Virus record (IMG/VR): IMGVR_UViG_3300025687_000065
Coordinates: 1-50,105 of that record
Length of the DNA: 50,105 bases
DNA from: a virus
Reading direction: 5' to 3' (one strand)
A model generated the notes under the pieces. That model had not been told where the DNA came from. It worked only from the letters and a program-made list of their open reading frames with translations, and searched no databases. This document shows positions 32,429 to 40,872 of the stretch, piece after piece. Within the stretch, counting starts at the first letter, position 1, and every line of letters begins with the position of its first letter. The position numbers and the translations under genes were made by a program.

Positions 32429-34390
32429 TTATCTAGGATTAGTTGATCTATCAATAAGAAGCTGAGGGGCGGCATTATCTAATAGCAAAGTCAAGTGTGT
32501 ATCCTTTACTACATATTGAGATAATATTAAATTTTGTAATTCTTCTTCTATTGGCTTTTTCCAAATTCTAATATTTGTAATATCAGTTGGAGAACCTAAC
32601 AGCTTCCACTTATTTGAATCAGGAATTGCTATTGGAGTAAATTCTTTAGTTTCAGTGTATACCTTATTTAAAGATTGTTGCTGATTTGGATTAATTGAAC
32701 CAGTTGGAGAAGAAGTATCATATACAAATAAACTTAACTGTCTTGCTAAACTATTTAGGTTTATAACAAATGCATACCATTTATCCTTGACTAATGTCAC
32801 ACCTTCTGAAGATAAACCATACTTATAATAGGTATCATTAAGCTTAATAATAAATGTAGTAGGTGTATATGTTAAAGATACAAATTGTGTAGGTGGCAAT
32901 AGTTCATTTTCATATATTAAGAAATTACAACTTTTTTCTCTATTAAATCTTGGGGTACCTTGTGTAATATTATCTACATAAGAAACGTCTAAATCAATAC
33001 TAGTATTTCCTATTGCAATAATTTTATGTATACCATTATATGACTTTGTGCCACTCACTCTTACCCAGTCACCAACATATATTTTTTCGGATGCTTTAGT
33101 AGGTAACCCAGATGTATTGAGTTTTACTTTACCTCCACTGTTACTTATGCTTGTAACTAAAACATTTTCACCTATTGGGTTAGTATACTGAGGTCTTACC
33201 CAAAATGTAAATGAGCGGTCATCAGAAGTAATCCATCCTTTATCGTATCTGTATTCAACACCTTCTTCCCTTTGTGTTAGTGTATTTAATTGATAATGAT
33301 ATTTAGATATTATTGTCCAATTGTTGTAAACATTCTCTTCTTTAATAATTAGTTTCTTATCAAGAATCCTTCTAACATAATCATTAGAAAGAGAACCAAT
33401 TGTATTATACTGATTAGGCTTTCTTACATCCTGGAATTCATTTTCTCTCTCTTCTTTAAATTTTTCTTCAACGCTAGAAACAAGTTCGTCTTTAGCATCT
33501 TCAATGTTTTTATCAGGATAAAGAACAGCTGTTCTTTGTTGATACGGTACAAGACTTACTCTCCAATATGAACCGGTATATAAAAAGTCATCTGCTTCTG
33601 CAATTGCATCTACTTCATACATCTTATTCATATACTGCTTAAAGTATAAGTAATCTCTCATCTCTGGTTTTGAACCAACACCAAAGACAGCTTCAAACGC
33701 AGATTTTACAATATGAACTTCAAATTGAACAGGAAAGTCCATCATAAGAGGATTAAACTGAATCTCCCTAGTTGGAAGTTCATTATCCGGTATCATAATT
33801 TTTACTTCAGCTTTTGCAATAACATCAAATAAAGAATACTCTTTAAGTATTACATCTTTACTTCTTTGGTCAGCAGAAGTCTTAAAGTAATCAACGCAGA
33901 AACCAAAAAGGTTAGATGCAACTGCTGAAAGTTGGTTATACATCTGGGATGCCCTAGATAAATCATAAGGATTCCATGAAGTACCACAACAATCAACAAC
34001 TAAGTTTTGTGCACCTGATAAAGTTTGACCATCACAGCATTCTACTTGAGGAACTTTACAAATTATTCCACCGTCTGTAATTATTTCAAGTGATATAGAC
34101 TTAAATTCTAGTGTGCCGTCGCCCACCTGTTCATACTTATATTGAATCCAAAATGGATTATTTGGATCTAATAATAAGGCTTCTAGATTCACATTTGTTA
34201 AAGGAACCCAATCAGAATACGTGACACCATCTATTCCCCATCTAAAAGATTTGCTAAAAAACACTGAAGTATCTTCACCGACAGTTACATCAGAATAAGA
34301 TATTACTTCAACTACATTTTTATACGGTTCTTGTAGACTTATAAGAATAGCATCACCATTCTCATTTGTTGTTGTTCCAGTAACTGCCAT
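32429..34390 (-). CDS. Large virion structural protein of unknown type
   Basis: 653 residues. First 130 residues beta-rich with Cys pairs (ECCDGQ, VDCCGTSWNP); the middle includes REIQFNPLMMDFPVQFEVHIVKSAFEAVFGVG and KMYEVDAIAEADDFLYTGSYWRVSLVPYQQRTAV, which looks like phage baseplate or neck proteins. The C-terminal ~280 residues are a jelly-roll or laminin-G-like beta domain (FTFWVRPQ, KWYAFVINLNSLARQLSLFVYD, NIRIWKKPIEEEL). It lies just ahead of the terminases in transcription order, where T4 has neck genes 13-15. No confident homologue. Confidence 0.72.
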   Translation of the reverse strand: MAVTGTTTNENGDAILISLQEPYKNVVEVISYSDVTVGEDTSVFFSKSFRWGIDGVTYSDWVPLTNVNLEALLLDPNNPFWIQYKYEQVGDGTLEFKSISLEIITDGGIICKVPQVECCDGQTLSGAQNLVVDCCGTSWNPYDLSRASQMYNQLSAVASNLFGFCVDYFKTSADQRSKDVILKEYSLFDVIAKAEVKIMIPDNELPTREIQFNPLMMDFPVQFEVHIVKSAFEAVFGVGSKPEMRDYLYFKQYMNKMYEVDAIAEADDFLYTGSYWRVSLVPYQQRTAVLYPDKNIEDAKDELVSSVEEKFKEERENEFQDVRKPNQYNTIGSLSNDYVRRILDKKLIIKEENVYNNWTIISKYHYQLNTLTQREEGVEYRYDKGWITSDDRSFTFWVRPQYTNPIGENVLVTSISNSGGKVKLNTSGLPTKASEKIYVGDWVRVSGTKSYNGIHKIIAIGNTSIDLDVSYVDNITQGTPRFNREKSCNFLIYENELLPPTQFVSLTYTPTTFIIKLNDTYYKYGLSSEGVTLVKDKWYAFVINLNSLARQLSLFVYDTSSPTGSINPNQQQSLNKVYTETKEFTPIAIPDSNKWKLLGSPTDITNIRIWKKPIEEELQNLILSQYVVKDTHLTLLLDNAAPQLLIDRSTNPR

Positions 34391-34393
34391 CTA

Positions 34394-34816
34394 TTATGAA
34401 TTTATTTGTTCCAATGATTCTTGTTGAGATTCCTTTTTAAAAGTTTCCCCAATAATATATGATCCAACGAAAGGAGTTAATGCAGCAAAATATGCACTAG
34501 CCCCAACAAGATCTGCTCTATTAATTATAACCCACATACCAACAATTAGCCATAATCCAATAGTAATGTACATCATGGATTCTCTTCTACTATTAGGCCC
34601 CTTTAAAAAAACAGAAGGTTTAGAACTCTTTCTTACACTCTCACCAAAAATATATGTAGCAACGAAACCAGTAAGAGATATGAAATATGCGGCAAGGTCT
34701 GTGAGATTTGTATCAAAATAGGTTGCGGTTACACCTACCACTACCCAAAGAAAAACTACAAGGTAGGTAACACATTCTCTTTTTGATTCACAACATCTAC
34801 TCAGAAATTTTTTCAT
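34394..34816 (-). CDS. Four-span membrane protein from tandem duplication; holin candidate
   Basis: 140 residues made of two copies of the same unit: basic S-[KR]-R-E, span one (TYLVVFLWVVVGVTATYF / MYITIGLWLIVGMWVII), a loop containing DL, then AYFISLTGFVATYIFGESVRKSS / AYFAALTPFVGSYIIGETFKKES. Both copies end in G-E-[ST]-[VF]-[RK]-K. No signal peptide and a basic start. Small, duplicated and in the structural region, it could be a holin; the endolysin is 29 kb away. Proof is lacking. Confidence 0.75.
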   Translation of the reverse strand: MKKFLSRCCESKRECVTYLVVFLWVVVGVTATYFDTNLTDLAAYFISLTGFVATYIFGESVRKSSKPSVFLKGPNSRRESMMYITIGLWLIVGMWVIINRADLVGASAYFAALTPFVGSYIIGETFKKESQQESLEQINS

Positions 34817-34830
34817 AATAAAGACAATTT

Positions 34831-34843
34831 TATTTATATATCC
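34831..34843 (-). promoter_or_regulatory. Candidate late promoter of the holin-candidate gene
   Basis: Minus strand GGATATATAAATA, about 15 bases upstream of the ATG at 34816. Confidence 0.55.
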
Positions 34844-34844
34844 C

Positions 34845-35510
34845 TTAATAAGGGGTATAGTCTGTCTTTACTACCAATATAGGATCGTCTTCTTCAAGTT
34901 TAGGATCAATATGATCAAGAATTTCAAATGTACTTAATTCACCGTCAACTTCCAATTGAGTAAATATCTCAAGAAGTGCAGAAGCTTTCATATAAAAAAA
35001 AGAAGATCTTTCAAGATACTTATTTTTCATTATACCAAACTGGATTATCTTTTTATTGATAATATCAAGTTGTTCTCTTTCAAATACTTTAGTAAGATCA
35101 AAAATACCTTCATTAATTTTAAAGTAAAAACTCATCACAGACCTATTTTCAATCTTAACCATTCTGGTATATTTCTTATCATAAGATATCTTAAATGTTA
35201 ACCACTCAAGATTATTTAGTCTATCCATAATAGACCATAAGAAATGCATTGAATTAGGCTTATTATCAGGACTAGATGATAAACCATCAGTTTCAGCTTT
35301 TAAGATTTCTCTAAGTAGTCTTTTACTTCCTTTTATAGCATTCTTAAATGAATCTACTTTAATAGTGTAAATACTGGATTCCGTATTGTAATTTTTACAT
35401 TCGTTTAATACTCTTGTAATAATGACACTGTCAATGTAATCAAATTTATAAAGAGTAAATTCAATGTGAGTTGGAATCCCTAATTCAAAGGTGTTATCAA
35501 TCAGCATCAT
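34845..35510 (-). CDS. Hypothetical protein, possibly replication-associated
   Basis: 221 residues, starting MMLIDNTFELGIPTHIEF, helical, Lys/Ile-rich: YDKKYTRMVKIENRSVMSFYFKINEGIFDLTKVF and helix FYMKASALLEIFTQLEVDGE; the structure could include a winged helix (LLREILKAET). In T4 the genes next to rnh are dsbA, 33 and 59; this gene is in that neighbourhood but I see no firm similarity. Overlaps the upstream gene by 14 bases. Confidence 0.65.
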   Translation of the reverse strand: MMLIDNTFELGIPTHIEFTLYKFDYIDSVIITRVLNECKNYNTESSIYTIKVDSFKNAIKGSKRLLREILKAETDGLSSSPDNKPNSMHFLWSIMDRLNNLEWLTFKISYDKKYTRMVKIENRSVMSFYFKINEGIFDLTKVFEREQLDIINKKIIQFGIMKNKYLERSSFFYMKASALLEIFTQLEVDGELSTFEILDHIDPKLEEDDPILVVKTDYTPY

Positions 35511-35907
35511 TGCCCATCTGTTTTTCTAATATATCTATCGAAGTTTGAACTTGTGATGGGTTATGTTTTAGTGCTTCTTTAAACTCTCGCATGCCAATTT
35601 CATTAAATTTCATATAAAGTTCAACCGCCTTTGGGTTTGGTACCCATTCTTTTTCTTTAGGCTGCTTTTTTACTTTAGTGTAAATAAAGCCTGGTACTCT
35701 ATTAAATTTAGAAGAAACTAATCTCCATGCTTCAGCTTGTCCTACTGGATCTATTTTAAGAGTATTAAATAAATTTGCCTGAATTGGAAACTTAATACTC
35801 ATAAAACGATTTGTCATAAAAGAATTTTTTGACTTATCGTAGTTAGTTACTTTATCCCACTGTTCATCCTTACCAAAAAGAACCTTTATATAGTCAAATA
35901 ATTTCAT
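35497..35907 (-). CDS. Hypothetical protein adjacent to RNase H
   Basis: 136 residues, starting MKLFDYIKVLFGKDEQWDKV. The C-terminal helix reads EIGMREFKEALKHNPSQVQTSIDILEKQM. Position next to the FEN/RNase H gene suggests a replication role, for example a helicase loader or accessory factor, but sequence evidence is weak. A late-like box (35917-35929) precedes it. It overlaps the downstream gene by 14 bases. Confidence 0.65.
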   Translation of the reverse strand: MKLFDYIKVLFGKDEQWDKVTNYDKSKNSFMTNRFMSIKFPIQANLFNTLKIDPVGQAEAWRLVSSKFNRVPGFIYTKVKKQPKEKEWVPNPKAVELYMKFNEIGMREFKEALKHNPSQVQTSIDILEKQMGNDAD

Positions 35908-35916
35908 TTACTATTT

Positions 35917-35929
35917 TATATTTATATGC
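35917..35929 (-). promoter_or_regulatory. Candidate late promoter
   Basis: Minus strand AGCATATAAATAT; contains TATAAATA, about 11 bases upstream of the ATG at 35907. Confidence 0.5.
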
Positions 35930-35945
35930 TTATCTAAGCAAAGGT

Positions 35946-37163
35946 TTAAAATATCTTCTTCTGTTGTTTCTTATCTTTAATGAATGAAAAATCCCCATCG
36001 TCATCATCATCATTAAAGATCTTTGAAGATACCGCAATACTTTCGTCTCCATCATATTGTGTATTTTCAAGAAGGGCTTTCATAGTGGAAACCTTTTTAA
36101 GTTCCAACGTGTTAATATTCATTTTAGATTCAACTGAACGGAACATTTCGTCTAGGATACCTTCTGGTATAGATTCCGCCGCAAGTACCATTAGGTTTAC
36201 ATTAGATTTAATGTTGGCAATAATCTGTTCTCTGCTCATATGTTTAGCCTTCATAACCCTAATAGTAATATTGGCAAGGTCAGTGACATACTCATCATTA
36301 TAAAGATACATATGAGAAAGGGATCCATGTTTTTCTTTAAACTCTGTAATAATATCGATTGCCTTTTTCTCACTAATACCGTATCTACGATTTTTAGATA
36401 CATACCAATATGCAGGTTGTACATTATCACCAGCATCACCAGTAAGAACTTTACGGAAACGGAATTCTTCTGGGTCAACTTCTATGACGTTTACCTTTTT
36501 CTTTTTAATTAGATTTTGAATAAGTTTTTTGGCCTGATTTTCTGGTGAAACAGATACCTTCATAAGATCAAAAATATCAGTGGTTTCTTCTTCAGTTTCA
36601 GATTCCATCCATTCAGTAAACCCTTGGTATGTGTATAGCTTTTTATGAGCAGGTGAAAACAGAATAGTATGGGTATTGTTATTTACACTCTTATTAACTA
36701 ATTGAACAAGATCACGGTCACCAGTAAACATGATAACTGATTTATCATTAGCCAAAGATTCTGTATTCCATGCATACATAAGATCGTCGCCTTCGGCGCC
36801 GTCAACCTTTGAAATAATAACTCCACTCTTAATAAGTAATGAAACAAAATCATCGGTAACTTTAGAAAAGTTTTCCCAGTTAATTGTACTATCCTGTTTA
36901 CGATTGCCTTTATAGTCAGCCTCTGGGTAAAAATCTTTACGCCAAGATCTTGAATCAATAGTCCAAACTATTTTATCAATAAGACCTTCAAAAAGGCGAA
37001 CCTGGTATGCAAAGTCAGTTGCCAATTTTTTCATAAAGGCATTTACATCATCTTGTGTACCAAGCATTTCTTTAGTTTTACCGCGTCTTGGTAAAACATA
37101 TAGTGTCCTAAACAAAAAATAATTTCCGTCTATAACAAAGGTATGTCTGCCGGTTTTTCTCAT
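35946..37163 (-). CDS. RNase H / 5'-3' exonuclease (FEN-like, T4 Rnh)
   Basis: 405 residues. FVIDGNYFLFRTLY opens the FEN fold (first catalytic Asp); IVWTIDSRSWRKDFYPEADYKGNRK holds the second and the basic patch; DGAEGDDLMYAWNT and FTGDRDLVQLVNKS carry the clustered Asp residues; KVLTGDAGDNVQPAYWYVSKNRRYGISEKKAI is the helix-3-turn region with the metal-binding D-x-x-D. Removes RNA primers from lagging strands. Longer than T4 Rnh (305) by a Glu/Asp-rich C-terminal tail (DDDDDGDFSFI). Confidence 0.92.
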   Translation of the reverse strand: MRKTGRHTFVIDGNYFLFRTLYVLPRRGKTKEMLGTQDDVNAFMKKLATDFAYQVRLFEGLIDKIVWTIDSRSWRKDFYPEADYKGNRKQDSTINWENFSKVTDDFVSLLIKSGVIISKVDGAEGDDLMYAWNTESLANDKSVIMFTGDRDLVQLVNKSVNNNTHTILFSPAHKKLYTYQGFTEWMESETEEETTDIFDLMKVSVSPENQAKKLIQNLIKKKKVNVIEVDPEEFRFRKVLTGDAGDNVQPAYWYVSKNRRYGISEKKAIDIITEFKEKHGSLSHMYLYNDEYVTDLANITIRVMKAKHMSREQIIANIKSNVNLMVLAAESIPEGILDEMFRSVESKMNINTLELKKVSTMKALLENTQYDGDESIAVSSKIFNDDDDDGDFSFIKDKKQQKKIF

Positions 37164-37190
37164 ATTAATATTTAGTAAAATAATAACAGG

Positions 37191-37352
37191 TTAAATGCTA
37201 TTCTGAAAGTTTCTAAGAAATTCATTTTCTAATTCAACAATACTTAAATTAGGCTTATCTCTCTTCATATGCCAAAAGGCCCTAATTGCATTTCCTAATT
37301 CATAATTATTAGGAAAGAGTTTAATTAATTGATCTAAAAATTCAGGTGTCAT
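37191..37352 (-). CDS. Very small partner gene of clamp loader (gp62 position)
   Basis: 53 residues (MTPEFLDQLIKLFPNNYELGNAIRAFWHMKRDKPNLSIVELENEFLRNFQNSI). The ATG at 37352 overlaps the TGA of gp44 (ATGA), the same coupling that T4 uses between genes 44 and 62. T4 gp62 is 187 residues, so this is either a minimal clamp-loader subunit or an unrelated protein. Helical and amphipathic. Confidence 0.6.
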   Translation of the reverse strand: MTPEFLDQLIKLFPNNYELGNAIRAFWHMKRDKPNLSIVELENEFLRNFQNSI

Positions 37353-38311
37353 GCTCCATTTAATATTGATTGCAGTTCGTAGATACAAGCAAGCATTGAT
37401 ACTGCAGGATCAATTACCTGTTGTCTTTGTGATTGGTACTTAGAGACGGTTACAATAATTTGAGGAATGAATTGTGTATATGATTGCCTCTCTTGTTGTA
37501 TATATTGAATGAATTCAGCACCTAGAGAAGAAAGTACATCATCAGTCCTATTAGAATAGTTTGATAACATATACTGATAGTTTTTAACAGGATCAGTTTG
37601 ATCAATGATAAGATCATATACATCTTTATAAACCGAACTGAATTGTTTAATATCCTCAACAGTGACAGTTTCTATTCCTTGTGATTTAAATCCTTGTAAT
37701 TGATTAAGCATGTTACGAAGATCAGGGAACTTACGCTTTACTAATTCCACTGCTGCATGTTTATCAATCTTAAGATCTTCTGCTTTACATATCTGAAGAA
37801 TTCTCATTATGTAACTTTTCATAATTTCAGTTTCTTCTTCTTTAGTAAAATCAAAATCAATCATTTCAAATCTTGACTGAATTGGATCAGGTACTTTATT
37901 AATATAATTACACGTTGCAATAAATCGTGCATTAACATTAAACTGATCCATAGTAGCACGAAGGGCTTTAAAGAATTGGTCAGATACACCGTCAATCTCA
38001 TCAAGAATAATAACCTTCATTTTACCAGGTTCATCCATGATAGAACGATTTGCGCAAAAATCAGTAATACGATTTCTAACAATATCAACCGATGTATCAG
38101 TTGATGCATTAATGTAAAGATAAGGGTGGTTAAAATGTTTCACCAACGCTTTTGCTGCTGATGTTTTACCTGTACCTGGACTACCATGTAAAAGTAAATG
38201 TTGATAAACACCTTTAGCAAGTTTATCACCTACTCTCTTTGGTGTAATAAGATCATCTAGATTTTTAGGTCGGTACTTTTCAGTTAAAAGAATATTTTGG
38301 ACGTTCCGCAT
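37349..38311 (-). CDS. Sliding clamp loader large subunit (gp44-like, RFC/AAA+)
   Basis: 320 residues. The AAA+ clamp-loader signatures are complete: EKYRPKNLDDLI (RFC box II), HGSPGTGKTSAAKALVKHF (Walker A), VIILDEIDGVSDQFFKALRATMDQF (Walker B), ARFIATCNYINKVPDPIQSRF (sensor 1 and the SRC-like motif S-R-F). Loads the sliding clamp for the replicative polymerase. Coupled to the 53-residue gene. Confidence 0.95.
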   Translation of the reverse strand: MRNVQNILLTEKYRPKNLDDLITPKRVGDKLAKGVYQHLLLHGSPGTGKTSAAKALVKHFNHPYLYINASTDTSVDIVRNRITDFCANRSIMDEPGKMKVIILDEIDGVSDQFFKALRATMDQFNVNARFIATCNYINKVPDPIQSRFEMIDFDFTKEEETEIMKSYIMRILQICKAEDLKIDKHAAVELVKRKFPDLRNMLNQLQGFKSQGIETVTVEDIKQFSSVYKDVYDLIIDQTDPVKNYQYMLSNYSNRTDDVLSSLGAEFIQYIQQERQSYTQFIPQIIVTVSKYQSQRQQVIDPAVSMLACIYELQSILNGA

Positions 38312-38358
38312 ATGTAGAATTTATTTTTATATGAAGAATCTCCAATAGGTTTAAGACA

Positions 38359-38370
38359 AAATAAATAAAA
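38359..38370 (+). promoter_or_regulatory. Candidate late promoter for the plus-strand gene
   Basis: Reads AAATAAATAAAA, 14 bases upstream of the ATG at 38385, the same spacing as minus-strand late-like boxes. It is a weaker match. Confidence 0.4.
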
Positions 38371-38384
38371 AAATCCATGTGTAA

Positions 38385-39191
38385 ATGAGGAGGATTAGAA
38401 AGCTATCAGGAACCGATAAGAGAATACCTATCATAAAAGAAGAGAGGGCTGGGAATATTATTAGGTCAAAAGTCATAAATAAAAATGTAACAAAGGTTAC
38501 AGTTAACCCAAATAATATTCCTATTGTTACTAGGAATGAAGCTAGAGTAAATATGGAATCTCAGCATAATAAGAATATGTATAATGGAAAGGTTGATCCA
38601 ATATGGTCAGGTGAAACTGTATACATTATTGGCGGAGGTCCTAGTTTGGCCGGATTTAATTGGAAAGGTCTTGAAGGAAAAAAGACTATTGCAATTAATA
38701 AAGCATTAATTACATACCCTAATGCAGATGTTGTTTATTGGACTGATTCAAGAGTATATCGTTGGTACACTCAAGAAATTAATCGCTTTAAAGGATTAAA
38801 GTATACAATTAAAGGTAATGCTGGATATGCACCTGATGTTAAAGTACTAAAAAGAGGTGTTAAATTTGGTTTGGAAGAAGCAAGAGATAGATTGGCCCAT
38901 GGTAATAATAGTGGTTATGCTGCTATTAATTTAGCATATCTATTAGGAGCAAAAAGAATTATACTTTTAGGCTATGATATGAAAAATGATGGAATAAAAG
39001 GACATTATCATGATGGATATCCTGTTCCTATGACATCAGATAAAATATACAGAGATCAGTTTTTACCAGGATTTGAAATTTTAGCAGAAAAGTTAAAAGA
39101 GAAAAAAGTACAAGTATACAATGCATCTCCTATAAGTAACATCAAATGCTTTCCTAAGATTAATTATGAAAAAGCATTAACCTTTAGATGA
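38385..39191 (+). CDS. Rossmann-fold DUF115/MptE-like protein, only plus-strand gene
   Basis: 268 residues. After an 80-residue basic leader containing KVTVNPNNIPIVTRNE (shared with the gene at 1-187), the core begins ETVYIIGGGPSLAGF, a nucleotide-binding loop as in DUF115 and hydroxymethylpterin-diphosphokinase-like proteins, then KKTIAINKALITYPNADVVYWTD and HGNNSGYAAINLAYLLGAKRIILLGYDMK, typical of this family, which is often linked to surface sugars or motility glycans. It is in the opposite orientation to the head module, with its own promoter-like box, and its end overlaps the next gene's end by 15 bases. This is a moron-like insertion. Confidence 0.8.
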   Translation: MRRIRKLSGTDKRIPIIKEERAGNIIRSKVINKNVTKVTVNPNNIPIVTRNEARVNMESQHNKNMYNGKVDPIWSGETVYIIGGGPSLAGFNWKGLEGKKTIAINKALITYPNADVVYWTDSRVYRWYTQEINRFKGLKYTIKGNAGYAPDVKVLKRGVKFGLEEARDRLAHGNNSGYAAINLAYLLGAKRIILLGYDMKNDGIKGHYHDGYPVPMTSDKIYRDQFLPGFEILAEKLKEKKVQVYNASPISNIKCFPKINYEKALTFR

Positions 39192-39668
39192 TCTACGAAC
39201 ATAGGTGAGAAACTCCCTCTGTTCACCTTTTAGAAGAGATTTGCAGTGTTTTGTAAATTTAATGGACGAATCTATTATTCTTTGATCAACCCTTTTATTT
39301 CGTCGGTTATGTGCTTCAGAACATTTTTTACATACAAAGTTTTCAATGTTCTTTGAATCCATTCTACATTTAATATCAACTCGACATACTGCACAATTCC
39401 AATCGATAAGATTTGAATCAGCCTCTAATTCTTTTACATTAGTAAAAGTTTCCCTAAATGGATTCCATAAGATTCTGTTAGGATTCTTTTCATGGTCATT
39501 CATATCCTCCACTTTAAATATGATTTCATACGTCTGTGGGTCTGGCTCTAACCATTTAAGATAGTCATTCTCTACCAAGAATCGTTGCTTTGAAGGCGGC
39601 AGATTCTCCAAAAGAATACCATGCCGCCTTCTATACCATCCAAAGTTAATTTTACGAACTTTATACAT
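39177..39668 (-). CDS. Zinc-finger protein of unknown function
   Basis: 163 residues with NCAVCRVDIKCRMDSKNIENFVCKKCSEAH, a C-x2-C...C-x2-C zinc ribbon, preceded by a small beta domain (YEIIFKVEDMNDH) and followed by a very basic end (FTKHCKSLLKGEQREFLTYVRRSSKG). Possible DNA or RNA binding. Its 3' end overlaps the plus-strand gene by 15 bases, and its ATG touches the stop of the next gene (TAATG). Confidence 0.75.
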   Translation of the reverse strand: MYKVRKINFGWYRRRHGILLENLPPSKQRFLVENDYLKWLEPDPQTYEIIFKVEDMNDHEKNPNRILWNPFRETFTNVKELEADSNLIDWNCAVCRVDIKCRMDSKNIENFVCKKCSEAHNRRNKRVDQRIIDSSIKFTKHCKSLLKGEQREFLTYVRRSSKG

Positions 39669-40774
39669 TAAGATCTATTTTCCATCAGCCTTCTGAACTT
39701 AGCAGAAACCGATTCGTTTACATAAGATTCGTTACCGGCTTTCTTTTTCTTAGGTTCGCCTTCTTCCTCATCTTCTTTCTTTTTACCAGGAGGTGGCGGT
39801 GGAGGTGGTGGAGGTGTTCCACCGTCTTTCTTTTTACTAGGAGGTGGCGGTGGGGGTGGTGGAGGTGTTCCACCGTCTTTCTTTCCGCCTTCAGGTTGAC
39901 CTTCACCGTCTTTCTTTCCGCCTTCAGGTTGACCTTCTCCATCTTTTCCTTTTGCAGCTAATTCTTGTTTCCTTTGCATCAAGTCACCTATTGCCTTGGA
40001 GTCTTTTGTAGTATCCTTACCTTCAAGTTTATTTCTTTTCATCACTGCTTTGGCCCATGCGATTTGAAAATCAATTTTATCTTCTTCCTTCGCATTATCA
40101 TTACCGATTATAATATCCAATTCAGCCTTAGCTTGATCTACTTCTTTTTGAGCAGCATCTATTTTAGCCTGATCAACTTCTTCTTTACCACCTTTTTCTT
40201 TACCGTCATCAACCTTTACGTTATCGGTGTTTTGTTGATTTGTATTATCAGGTCCTGTCTTGTTATCAGATTTCTTTTCATAATCCGATAGCTCCTGTTG
40301 ATCAGCGGCAACCTTTTGGTTAAGACCTTTAATCTTTAACTTAAGTGCTTTTGCTTCTTCGCCGTCAGCAGTCTTAAGTGCAGTTTCAGCAGCAGCCATT
40401 CTTGATTTATTCTTAGCAATAGAGGCAACCTTTTTTAGACCGTCCGTTGATGCTAATTGATCCATTCTATCGGAAATAGCAGATGCAGTATCTTTTAGCG
40501 CCTGATTCTTTTGAGCATTTGCAGCTTTAAGAACATCAAGTTGATTTTTATCAGCGGAACCTGCAGCCTTTTTCTTTTCATAATCAAGATTATTAATTGC
40601 TATCTGAACCAAAGCCTGTTGGTATTTCTTTGCATTATTTTTAATCTTGGTAAATTTAATAGGGCTACCTAATGCAGCTCCAATGTTTTCGTTTAATGTT
40701 TTATCTAAATCAGCTTCAAAAGCTTTAGAAGATTCATTTAACATTTTATATCCTTCAAAAGATAATAATTTCAT
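39668..40774 (-). CDS. Coiled-coil protein with polyproline and Gly/Lys repeats; possible internal head protein
   Basis: 368 residues. N-terminus MKLLSFEGYKMLNESSKAF resembles capsid-targeting leaders. Residues ~20-250 are Lys/Ala/Gln-rich coiled coil. Then two copies of GEGQPEGGKKD, two runs of about nine prolines separated by S/GKKKDGGT, and a Lys/Glu-rich end; the last residues are ESYVNESVSAKFRRLMENRS. Low complexity with poly-Pro is unusual for a phage head gene. It comes directly after the major capsid gene in transcription order. Confidence 0.78.
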   Translation of the reverse strand: MKLLSFEGYKMLNESSKAFEADLDKTLNENIGAALGSPIKFTKIKNNAKKYQQALVQIAINNLDYEKKKAAGSADKNQLDVLKAANAQKNQALKDTASAISDRMDQLASTDGLKKVASIAKNKSRMAAAETALKTADGEEAKALKLKIKGLNQKVAADQQELSDYEKKSDNKTGPDNTNQQNTDNVKVDDGKEKGGKEEVDQAKIDAAQKEVDQAKAELDIIIGNDNAKEEDKIDFQIAWAKAVMKRNKLEGKDTTKDSKAIGDLMQRKQELAAKGKDGEGQPEGGKKDGEGQPEGGKKDGGTPPPPPPPPPSKKKDGGTPPPPPPPPPGKKKEDEEEGEPKKKKAGNESYVNESVSAKFRRLMENRS

Positions 40775-40796
40775 GATAAGTATTATTTTTCTGTTG

Positions 40797-40809
40797 TATT
40801 ATATATTGG
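40797..40809 (-). promoter_or_regulatory. Candidate late promoter of the coiled-coil/polyproline gene
   Basis: Minus strand CCAATATATAATA, about 23 bases upstream of the ATG at 40774. Confidence 0.5.
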
Positions 40810-40821
40810 AGCAATAAACAA

Positions 40822-40852
40822 AAAAAGGTCCACCGAAGTGGACCTTTCTAAA
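40822..40852 (-). terminator. Rho-independent terminator after the major capsid gene
   Basis: Stem AAGGTCCAC / GTGGACCTT around CGAA; minus strand continues TTTTTTTG. It lies 21 bases after the capsid stop at 40873. Confidence 0.9.
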
Positions 40853-40872
40853 GATATACTTTATTAGGTTGA

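Noticed and set aside
39965-40291. Plus-strand hydrophobic ORF opposite the coiled-coil gene
   Set aside because: Phe/Ile/Ser-rich composition typical of antisense reading of Lys/Glu/Asp-rich coding sequence.
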